A stretch of DNA of 9,867 nucleotides from Gemmatimonadota bacterium (GTDB lineage: Bacteria; Gemmatimonadota; Gemmatimonadetes; JACCXV01), in contig JACCXV010000379.1 of NCBI GenBank assembly GCA_013696835.1, forward strand, positions 1 through 9,867. The letters are read 5' to 3'. The notes under the pieces were generated by a model that saw nothing but the letters and a program-made list of their open reading frames with translations, was not told the DNA's origin and ran no database searches. This document shows positions 1 to 5,860 of this stretch, piece after piece; within the stretch, counting starts at the first letter, position 1, and every line of letters begins with the position of its first letter. The translations under genes were made by a program, and so were the position numbers.

Positions 1-1151
1 CCCTTATCGCGGGCGAGGTGGCGCTGAGCGTGGTGCTGCTCGTGCTGGGCGGGCTGCTGCTGCGCAGCTTCCTGGAGCTCGGCCGCGTCGAGACGGGGTT
101 CGATACCGAGCGGCTCATCGTCCTCGACGTGCGGCTGCCCGAATCGGCATACCCTGACGACGAGCGGGCCTCCGCCTTCTATCGCAGCGCGCTAGAGAAC
201 CTCGCGGCGATCCCGGGCGTGCTCGGTAGCGCCGCGGTTTCCAGACTGCCGCTGACGGGCGAGAACGAGGTGAACCCCGTCTCTCCCGAGGGCACCACGA
301 AGCCGATGCTCGAGCAGCCGATCGCCAACGTTCGTTACGTCAGTCCCGATTACTTCCGGGTTCTGGGCATTCCGCTGCGGCAGGGTCGCAGCTTTCGGGA
401 CGATCGCGCCGGACCTCCCGCGCTCATCCTCTCGCAAGGGCTGGCGCGGCAGCTCTGGCCGGAACGCGCGGCCGTCGGTCTGCGTGCCCGCACGGGTGAT
501 GAGGAATCGCCGCTGCTGGACGTTGTAGGAGTCGTGGGCGACGTCCGGGCGATCGGCCTGGAAGCCGAACCCAGCTTCATGGCGTACGTTCCCTTTTGGC
601 AGGACGCGCCGTCGGAGATGTCACTGATCGTTCGCACCGCGCTCCCGCCGAAGGTGGTGGCGGGTTCCGCACGTGCGGCGATCGGCCGCGTGGACCCGGA
701 CGTGCCGGTGGCCCGGATGCGGACGATGGAGGAAGTCGTGTCCAGCTCCGTGGAGGCGAGGCGCTTCCAGGTGGAGCTGGTCGCCGCCTTCGCGGCCGCG
801 GCGCTCCTGCTCGCGAGCTTGGGGATCTTCGGCGTCGTCTCCTACAGCGTCACCCAGCGTCGCGGCGAGATCGGGGTGCGCATGGCCCTGGGTGCAACGG
901 CGCGGCACGTGCGGCTCTCGGTGCTCAGGCAGGGCATGCGACCCGTAGCAGCGGGGTTGGGGATCGGGCTCGGAGCTTCGGTGCTGCTGGGACGTCTGGT
1001 GGGCAGCTTGCTGTTCGGCGTCGGCGCGACCGATCCGGTCACGCTGGCCGGGGTTCCGCTCGTGCTCCTGCTGGTAGCGAGCGCGGCCTGCCTGCTCCCG
1101 GCGATCCGCGCCTCACGGCTGGACCCCTTGCCGGCCCTGCGCGCGGAGTAG
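1..1151 (+). CDS. ABC transporter permease, MacB/FtsX fold (ADOP-like), C-terminal part
   Basis: This is an inner-membrane permease subunit of the MacB/FtsX class, which uses ATP-driven conformational change for efflux or lipoprotein-type work rather than simple import. The reading frame is open to the left edge (frame begins at base 3), so the start is missing; the internal GTG at 18 is not a real start. Counting from that GTG: a hydrophobic helix at about 2-17, a MacB-like periplasmic domain at about 25-245 (including the SPDYFRVLGIPLRQGR and VVGVVGDVR motifs typical of the family), then three further helices at about 253-278, 308-333 and 340-362. The FtsX signature GEIGVRMALGAT sits at 283-294 and the usual C-terminal motif PAIRASRLDPLPALR closes the protein. 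The helix followed by periplasmic domain and three helices matches the second half of a duplicated ADOP permease (about 800 residues), but a single-repeat MacB cannot be excluded. The substrate is unknown. Confidence 0.93.
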   Translation, partial: LIAGEVALSVVLLVLGGLLLRSFLELGRVETGFDTERLIVLDVRLPESAYPDDERASAFYRSALENLAAIPGVLGSAAVSRLPLTGENEVNPVSPEGTTKPMLEQPIANVRYVSPDYFRVLGIPLRQGRSFRDDRAGPPALILSQGLARQLWPERAAVGLRARTGDEESPLLDVVGVVGDVRAIGLEAEPSFMAYVPFWQDAPSEMSLIVRTALPPKVVAGSARAAIGRVDPDVPVARMRTMEEVVSSSVEARRFQVELVAAFAAAALLLASLGIFGVVSYSVTQRRGEIGVRMALGATARHVRLSVLRQGMRPVAAGLGIGLGASVLLGRLVGSLLFGVGATDPVTLAGVPLVLLLVASAACLLPAIRASRLDPLPALRAE

Positions 1152-2126
1152 GTGGCGGCAGGGGCGGTTCGGCGAAAGCTTCTACCTGTGGTGTTCCCGG
1201 CCAAATCCTCGCGCATGATGGGTGCGTACCCCTCGGAGCTGGCCCGCGGTGTCGCGCGCGTCCGGATCGCGATCGTCAACGCCTATCTGGTCGGTGAGCC
1301 GGGGGAATCCTGGATCCTGGTCGACACGGGGTTGCCGGGCAGCGCGGACCTCATCAGGGCCGCGGCGGCAGCGCGCTACGGCGCGGGCGCGCGCCCGGAA
1401 GCGATCCTCCTCACGCACGGACACTTCGATCATGCCGGGTCGGCGCACGAACTGGCGGTCGGCTGGGACGTGCCGATCTACGCGCACGCGCTCGAGTTCC
1501 CCTATGTCACGGGAGTGTCGGACTACCCGCCCCAGGATCCCACCATAGGGGGCGCCTTGGGTTTTCTCTCGAGGTTCTTTCCGCACTCCGGGAGAGACCT
1601 GACGCGCTGGCTGCGGCCGCTGCCCGATGACGGCGGAATTCCGAATGCAGCGGGATGGCGGCACATCCACACCCCCGGCCACACCCCCGGCCACGTCTCG
1701 CTCTTCCGGGAGAGCGACCGGGTGCTGCTCGCGGCGGATGCGCTGGCGACGGTGAACCAGGATTCGGCTCTGGCGACCGCCACGGAGCGGCAGGAGCTTC
1801 ACGGCCCCCCGGCCCCGTTCACGCCCGACTTCGAATCGGCTCGGCGCAGCCTCGCGCGACTTGCGGAGCTCGCGCCGGCGGCGATCGGCGCAGGGCACGG
1901 CGCACCCATCGTGAACCAGAGCGTGGGCGCTGACCTGCGCCGGTTCGCCGCCACGTACGCTCCACCCGTCGGGGGTCGGTACACCAGCCAGTCGGCTCTG
2001 ACGGACGATCAGGGAGTTGTCGAAGTGCCACCCGCGGTACCCGATCCCTTGCCGCGACGTGCGGCCGCTGCGGCCCTGTTGGCCCTGACCTGCGCGGCTC
2101 TGTTTCGAGGGCCTGACCGAAGCTGA
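1152..2126 (+). CDS. MBL-fold metallohydrolase with C-terminal hydrophobic tail
   Basis: This is a metallo-beta-lactamase-superfamily hydrolase, predicted to bind two metal ions and cleave an ester, thioester or similar bond; the substrate cannot be read from sequence. Counting from the GTG at 1152, the HxHxDH motif is H89, H91, D93, H94 in LLTHGHFDHAG. Further ligands are probably H181 (in TPGHTPGHVSLF), D196 (AADAL) and H249 (GAGHG). The core ends near 275. A tail follows with RR at 302-303 and a hydrophobic run AAAAALLALTCAALF at 304-318, which could be a membrane anchor. The start is uncertain: GTG 1152 has GGAG three bases upstream and directly follows the permease stop, but the domain really begins near the tandem ATGs at 1215 and 1218, which lack a clear Shine-Dalgarno. 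The abutment with the permease suggests co-transcription. Confidence 0.9.
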   Translation: MAAGAVRRKLLPVVFPAKSSRMMGAYPSELARGVARVRIAIVNAYLVGEPGESWILVDTGLPGSADLIRAAAAARYGAGARPEAILLTHGHFDHAGSAHELAVGWDVPIYAHALEFPYVTGVSDYPPQDPTIGGALGFLSRFFPHSGRDLTRWLRPLPDDGGIPNAAGWRHIHTPGHTPGHVSLFRESDRVLLAADALATVNQDSALATATERQELHGPPAPFTPDFESARRSLARLAELAPAAIGAGHGAPIVNQSVGADLRRFAATYAPPVGGRYTSQSALTDDQGVVEVPPAVPDPLPRRAAAAALLALTCAALFRGPDRS

Positions 2127-2136
2127 CTGTTCCAGG

Positions 2137-2153
2137 CGTCGTCAAACCGACGT
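2137..2153 (+). terminator. weak hairpin after the MBL gene
   Basis: CGTCG (2137-2141) pairs with CGACG (2148-2152) around a 6-base loop, with one extra G-T pair outside, starting 10 bases after the MBL stop. There is no T-run, so it is at most a weak terminator or transcript-end structure. Confidence 0.25.
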
Positions 2154-2192
2154 GAGAACGTGCCTCCGACGTATCTGCCGCTGGCTTTCCTG

Positions 2193-2222
2193 TTGACAGG
2201 GTGACTTCGTTTGTGGTAGAAG
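2193..2222 (+). promoter_or_regulatory. candidate sigma70-type promoter for the lipoprotein gene
   Basis: A perfect TTGACA (2193-2198) is followed after 18 bases by TAGAAG (2217-2222), which matches TATAAT at four of six positions. TG at 2214-2215 one base upstream of it makes an extended -10. It lies about 70 bases before the GTG at 2301, in an otherwise empty gap. The consensus -35 in a GC-rich background is the main support. Confidence 0.45.
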
Positions 2223-2300
2223 GCCCAAGGGGCCGGCCCACAGCGCCTGCACCGGAACGGCATTCGAGCGAAGGCATCTCTCTGCGAGACCCGAAGGCCT

Positions 2301-4097
2301 GTGAAACGAGCGTATCCGCACCTCCTTCTCCTCGTCCTGATCTCGCTCACCACGGCATGCCCGAAGCCCGGAGCGTTGCACCTGGGAGAGCCCGCCCCTC
2401 CCGACTCCGTGTCGGACGAGGGGCTGCGCTACTACGTGGCACGAGACCTCCTCGAAGTGGACGCCAGGGTCACCAAACGCAGGCAAGTGGTATGGAAGGC
2501 GGAAGGGGACCAGGATTGCAAACCCCATGCGCTGGATCCGCGCTGGCTGCAAACCAGGTGGAACGTTTCGGTCTCCACCGTCGCCGATCGCAACCGCGTG
2601 TATCGCCTCGCGCTCGATCCGTCCAGCTCGGCGGCTCAATCGCTCAGGGTGACGGTGTCCGAGAGCGGGCTCCTGTCGGCGTTCAACTACAGTGCCGAAG
2701 ACAAGCGTGGGGAGATCATCGTCAGTGTGTTGAGAGGTGTTGCCGGCATTGCAGGGACCGTGGTGGGTCTCGCGCCGACCCTGGGCGAACCCGACATCAC
2801 GGCAGATGCCCAGCGGGATTCGACTGCTCCGAGCATGGCGGACTCGCAGGCCGTCGATCCTGGGGAGTGTTTCAGGCGCAGCAGCCGGCAGGCCGCTGCG
2901 CTCCTCGAGGCGCACGGCGTACTCGAGACAGAGATCAAAGATACGCAGGCTGCTCGTGCCCGGATCCTGGCTGAAGCAGAGTCTCCAGGGCTGTCCAGCC
3001 CCGCGCTCCGACGTTTGCGAGATCGAGACGACATGCTTCAGCGCCGTGTCGCCGTTCTGACAGGCCGACTTGAAGTCGTTCGTGCAGAAATTGCGTCGGG
3101 CATGGCGACGCACGCTGCGCAGCACGGCGTCGGTGTCACCGACAGTGTGGTCCAGGTCGTCACGACGCTCGACCTGGCTGAGGTCCCGCCGGATTCTCTC
3201 CTCCTTCGCGCCACGCCGCTCACGTTCGACGCCGCCCGGGCGATCCTCGTGCGAGCGAATCGCACCGCAGCCGTGACCCTCCTGGATCGCGCCAAGCTGC
3301 TTCTCGTGCTGGGTCACCTCCCGCCCTCCGCGACCGCGAGGCCAGCTCCCGATTCGCGAGACGGGTCGCTCGGGTGTCGTGAGGTTGAAGACGAGGCCGA
3401 TTGTGTCCGCATTCGATTCAGAGAGTCGATCCCCCGTGTCCTGAAGGTGTTCGTACCGGACTCGGCAAGTGCGACCGACGCGGCTCCTCCTCCGCGAGGA
3501 CCGTCGAACGCCATCCTTCGCCAGCGTGAGACGCGAACGATCCCTCTCATGTCCTCCGCCGACCCCATCCTGAACGTTGCCTTCCCGGCGAAGGCTCTGG
3601 GAAAGCGGCTTGTCAACCTGACCTTCGGGAATCGCGGCAACCTGGTGGGAGTCGAACAGACGTCGGATGCACCGAATGCCGCGCTGGCCAGCACTCTCGC
3701 CGCCTCGGTCGGCAGCGCGCGACAGGAGTTTCTCGCAGGCCTTCAGGGTGTCCAAACTGCACAAGCCGGCGTCCTGGCGATCCAGAATGCAGAGCGGGGT
3801 GCGAAGATAAAGCAGTTGCTGGATCGCAAGGCGCTCCTCGACGCTCGGCTCGTCCTCGAAGGAGCCGAGGCGAATCGCGACCTGCTGGCGGAAAAGCAGA
3901 TCCTCGACGCGCAGCTCCAACTGCTGCAGAGCCAGCAGGATCTCGCGACCGCGCAGGAGACGTCTGCTACGAGTGGTGAGCTGGCGACCTTGCGTGGAGA
4001 GCTCGAGCGTCTGCGACTCGAGCTGGAGCTGGTGCAGAAACAGCTCGCAATCGAAAAGGCACGGCGTGAGTTGAACGATCTGCAACCGTCTCCCTGA
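2301..4097 (+). CDS. predicted lipoprotein with C-terminal coiled coil, unknown function
   Basis: I do not recognise this 598-residue protein. It starts with GTG at 2301; a weak AAGG lies three bases upstream. The N-terminus is a lipoprotein signal: K2, R3, a hydrophobic run at 7-18 and the lipobox LTTAC with C20 as the lipidation site, so it is probably anchored in the outer or cytoplasmic membrane facing the periplasm. Residues 40-130 look like a compact folded domain. A Gly-rich hydrophobic stretch at 139-162 carries G146, G149, G152 and G156, resembling a glycine zipper. Residues 195-265 are charged and helical. Residues 470-595 are rich in Leu, Gln, Glu, Arg and Ala with heptad-like spacing, a probable long coiled coil. 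Other cysteines are C73, C190, C359 and C368. It stands alone, with its own promoter candidate and a hairpin after it. A 689-codon open frame on the opposite strand is judged a shadow because this strand has the signal peptide and sensible composition. Confidence 0.8.
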   Translation: MKRAYPHLLLLVLISLTTACPKPGALHLGEPAPPDSVSDEGLRYYVARDLLEVDARVTKRRQVVWKAEGDQDCKPHALDPRWLQTRWNVSVSTVADRNRVYRLALDPSSSAAQSLRVTVSESGLLSAFNYSAEDKRGEIIVSVLRGVAGIAGTVVGLAPTLGEPDITADAQRDSTAPSMADSQAVDPGECFRRSSRQAAALLEAHGVLETEIKDTQAARARILAEAESPGLSSPALRRLRDRDDMLQRRVAVLTGRLEVVRAEIASGMATHAAQHGVGVTDSVVQVVTTLDLAEVPPDSLLLRATPLTFDAARAILVRANRTAAVTLLDRAKLLLVLGHLPPSATARPAPDSRDGSLGCREVEDEADCVRIRFRESIPRVLKVFVPDSASATDAAPPPRGPSNAILRQRETRTIPLMSSADPILNVAFPAKALGKRLVNLTFGNRGNLVGVEQTSDAPNAALASTLAASVGSARQEFLAGLQGVQTAQAGVLAIQNAERGAKIKQLLDRKALLDARLVLEGAEANRDLLAEKQILDAQLQLLQSQQDLATAQETSATSGELATLRGELERLRLELELVQKQLAIEKARRELNDLQPSP

Positions 4098-4112
4098 ACC
4101 CGGGCCCGAATC

Positions 4113-4133
4113 GCGGACCCTCGATCGGTCCGC
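4113..4133 (+). terminator. GC-rich hairpin after the lipoprotein gene
   Basis: GCGGACC (4113-4119) and GGTCCGC (4127-4133) form a perfect 7-base-pair stem with a 7-base loop, 15 bases after the lipoprotein stop. No T-run follows, so it would be an atypical terminator or a 3' stabilising structure. Confidence 0.45.
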
Positions 4134-4215
4134 CCGTCCCACGAAGCCTGCGCCGGAGCTGCGGGGCAGGAGCTTCTCCGCCGCAGATTCCCCACCGAAG
4201 CCGAGCAACAATGCA

Positions 4216-4274
4216 GTGATCCAAGTCCGTTCCGGTGATCCAAGTCCCGTTCCAGTGATCCACGTCCCGTTCCG
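4216..4274. repeat. three tandem ~20-base repeats, IS21-end-like
   Basis: Three adjacent copies of a unit close to GTGATCCAAGTCCCGTTCCA are seen: 4216-4234 (19 bases, one C missing), 4235-4254, and 4255-4274 (one A-to-C change). Read on the minus strand the unit contains GGATCAC and GGAACGGGAC. IS21-family elements are known to carry several ~20-base repeats at their ends, often with a TGGATCA-like core, so this may be a leftover end. No IstA or IstB coding sequence is in the window, and no matching opposite end was found, so the IS link is inference. Confidence 0.75.
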
Positions 4275-4344
4275 TCGCCAGCACCGATGGGAGCAGCGTA
4301 CCCGAACGAGGGTAGCCTCCTAGGAATGCCTTCGCTGCGGGTAG

Positions 4345-4373
4345 GTGACGGGGCGCGCGGGATGGACTATGAT
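4345..4373 (+). promoter_or_regulatory. candidate sigma70-type promoter for the nitroreductase operon
   Basis: GTGACG (4345-4350, four of six to TTGACA) and TATGAT (4368-4373, five of six to TATAAT) are separated by exactly 17 bases. If used, it would give a leader of about 185 bases before the ATG at 4566, which then contains the C-run, the stem-loop and the palindrome. Confidence 0.35.
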
Positions 4374-4548
4374 GGCTCGTCCGCGCCCCCCCCGCGCTGC
4401 CATGGGTTGCGCGCTTCGAACCACTTCAGCTGGGGGTGCCGTCTACCGTCAGCGTGACCCCCCTCACCCACTGCTGCGTCGATGCGGCGGGAGCCAGCTC
4501 ACACGGCGCGAAGGACGCTCACCGTCAGCATGCGCCGCCGATCCCGCC

Positions 4549-4563
4549 GATGAGGTCCTCATC
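4549..4563. promoter_or_regulatory. perfect palindrome over the nitroreductase ribosome binding site
   Basis: GATGAGGTCCTCATC is a perfect inverted repeat (seven bases each side of a central T) ending two bases before the start codon at 4566. The only Shine-Dalgarno-like sequence, GAGG (4552-4555), is inside its left arm. It could be a repressor operator placed to block transcription, or a structure that limits ribosome access. Function is inferred from position and symmetry only. Confidence 0.4.
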
Positions 4564-4565
4564 TC

Positions 4566-5153
4566 ATGATCAAAGGAAGCGATCGACGGCAGGCTGATCA
4601 CCCCGTCGACAAGCTCTTTCTGGATCGCTGGTCGCCGCGGGCCATGTCGGGCGAAGAGATTCCTGGGCACGAACTGATGGTACTCTTCGAAGCGGCACGA
4701 TGGGCGCCCTCCTCGTTCAACAACCAGCCGTGGCGCATTCTTCATGCGGGTCGCACCAGCGAACACTGGCCACTCTTCTTCGGCCTGCTCACCGAGTCCA
4801 ACAAAGTGTGGGCCAGCAAGGCCGCGGCACTCCTGCTCTTCATTTCCAAGACGACGTTCGACTACAACGGAAAACCGGCGAAGACGCACTCGTTCGACAC
4901 CGGCGCCGCGTGGGAGAACCTGGCACTGCAGGGGACACTGAAGGGCTACGTGGTGCACGGCATGCAGGGTTTCGACTACGAGCGTGCGAAGGTGGACCTC
5001 AGGATTCCGGAGGGGTTCCAGGTAGAGGCCATGATTGCCATCGGGCAACCTGGCCAAAAGGAAAGCCTTCCCCAGACGTTGCAGGAGCGCGAGACACCCA
5101 ACCAGCGCCGGAAACTCGAAGAGACGATCTGCGAAGGTCCTTTCGCGTTTTGA
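4566..5153 (+). CDS. nitroreductase-family FMN oxidoreductase
   Basis: This 195-residue cytoplasmic flavoprotein is predicted to reduce nitro compounds, quinones or similar electrophiles with NAD(P)H. Family landmarks are DRWSPRAMS at 20-28 (early FMN-phosphate-binding segment with R21, S23, R25), ARWAPSSFNNQPWRI at 44-58 (the strongly conserved APSSFNNQPW block), the central helix DTGAAWENLALQGTLKG at 111-127, and MIAIGQPG at 156-163. Length is normal for the family. The start ATG is supported by GAGG 10 bases upstream and by the usual position of the first motif. The gene is first of a three-gene unit: its TGA overlaps the TTG start of the hydrolase. In the quinone-stress regulon of B. subtilis a nitroreductase (MhqN) sits beside a ring-cleaving dioxygenase, as here; orthology to MhqN itself is not claimed. 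Confidence 0.93.
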   Translation: MIKGSDRRQADHPVDKLFLDRWSPRAMSGEEIPGHELMVLFEAARWAPSSFNNQPWRILHAGRTSEHWPLFFGLLTESNKVWASKAAALLLFISKTTFDYNGKPAKTHSFDTGAAWENLALQGTLKGYVVHGMQGFDYERAKVDLRIPEGFQVEAMIAIGQPGQKESLPQTLQERETPNQRRKLEETICEGPFAF

Positions 5154-5860
5154 AGATCGATGCCGGCAAAGGACGTTCTTCACGTGCTTCGGTGCTCCTG
5201 CTGCGGCCCGAGGGCGCGCGCTGCGCTCTCGTGCTGGCACACGGAGCCGGTGCCGGCATGCGGCATCCGTTTCTGGAAGGCATGTCCCGCCGGCTCGCTG
5301 CCGGTGGCGTGGCAACCCTCAGGTACGAGTTTCCCTATCTGGAGCAGGGCCGGCGCAGGCCCGACCCGCCGTCGGTATTGACTGCGGCCGTCCGCTCGGC
5401 CGTCTCGGATGCCCACGGCATCGCCGGCGACCTCCCGATCTTCGCGGGAGGGAAGTCGCTCGGCGGGCGTATGACGTCGACGGCGGCGGCCGAGAGCCCA
5501 CTGCCGCACGTCGAGGGCATGCTCTTCCTGGGGTTCCCGCTGCACCCGCCGGGGAAGCCCGGAACGGTTCGCGCAGAGCACCTGCCGAAGGTCGGGTTGC
5601 CGATGCTCTTCCTGCAGGGCAGTCGCGATGCGTTTGCCGACCTGAAGCACCTGGGGCCGATCTGTCGCGCTCTGGGCGATCGCAGCACGCTCCACGTGGT
5701 CGACGGCGCGGATCACGGATTCCGTGTGCCTCGAGCGTCGGGACGTACGGAAGGACAGGTGATGGACGAGCTGGCCGGCGTGATCATCCGCTGGACCGAC
5801 AGGGTGCTGGCTCTCGACCACTCGACCCCCTCCACCATCTCGGAAGGACGTGTTCATTGA
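5150..5860 (+). CDS. alpha/beta hydrolase (KANL3/Tex30-like, COG3571-type)
   Basis: This 236-residue predicted serine hydrolase has the full catalytic triad: nucleophile S103 in AGGKSLGGRM, acid D160 in LQGSRDAF and base H189 in DGADHGFRV. The oxyanion-side motif LAHGAGAGMRHPFLEGM is at 29-45 and LRYEFPYLEQGRRRPD at 57-72 is typical of the KANL3/Tex30-like branch. The start is taken as TTG at 5150, which shares bases with the TGA of the nitroreductase (TTGA, 4-base overlap); no later ATG or GTG precedes the first strand without cutting it, and the frame further upstream lies wholly inside the nitroreductase. GAAGG at 5133-5137 is a loosely spaced Shine-Dalgarno, so translation is probably coupled. 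In this operon it may act on ester or ring-cleavage products, paralleling the hydrolase MhqD; the substrate is inference. Confidence 0.88.
   Translation: MKIDAGKGRSSRASVLLLRPEGARCALVLAHGAGAGMRHPFLEGMSRRLAAGGVATLRYEFPYLEQGRRRPDPPSVLTAAVRSAVSDAHGIAGDLPIFAGGKSLGGRMTSTAAAESPLPHVEGMLFLGFPLHPPGKPGTVRAEHLPKVGLPMLFLQGSRDAFADLKHLGPICRALGDRSTLHVVDGADHGFRVPRASGRTEGQVMDELAGVIIRWTDRVLALDHSTPSTISEGRVH
5842..5848 (+). promoter_or_regulatory. Shine-Dalgarno that fixes the TTG start of the dioxygenase
   Basis: GGAAGGA lies eight bases before TTG 5857. No ATG or GTG in the dioxygenase frame is near, and the protein family begins with the residues encoded right after this TTG, so the site supports the unusual start. 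Confidence 0.65.

Larger units (their letters stand above)
4098..4565. other. 468-base non-coding region before the nitroreductase operon
   Basis: No convincing gene is present; the short open frames here have Arg/Pro-rich shadow composition. From left to right it holds the 4113-4133 hairpin, an interrupted hairpin at 4159-4186 (CTGCGG/CCGCAG outside, GGAG/CTCC inside), three 20-base tandem repeats at 4216-4274, a promoter candidate at 4345-4373, a run of eight C at 4386-4393, a GGGGGT/ACCCCC pairing between 4432-4437 and 4457-4462, a near-perfect 12-base direct repeat at 4445 and 4521, and a palindrome at 4549-4563. The left third looks like a mobile-element scar, the right part like the leader of the downstream operon. 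Confidence 0.6.

Noticed and set aside
596..1297. 233-codon + frame overlapping the permease end
   Set aside because: It is a Gly/Arg/Ala-rich low-complexity product lying inside the permease, whose FtsX motifs are in another frame.
1669..1692. Perfect 12-base tandem duplication ACACCCCCGGCC
   Set aside because: It encodes the HTPGHTPGH stretch normal for MBL-fold enzymes, so it is explained by protein constraint.
2142..4211. 689-codon open frame on the minus strand opposite the lipoprotein gene
   Set aside because: It has shadow composition (Arg-, Gly- and Ser-rich, no recognisable domain or signal), while the + strand has a signal peptide, lipobox and coiled-coil pattern over the same bases.
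4345..4569. 74-codon + frame before the nitroreductase
   Set aside because: It has no Shine-Dalgarno and an Arg/Pro-rich composition, and it overlaps the leader structures and the real start.
4700..5149. Upstream extension of the hydrolase frame inside the nitroreductase gene
   Set aside because: The extension has no homology-like pattern and lies over a clear nitroreductase; the hydrolase family starts near the TTG at 5150.
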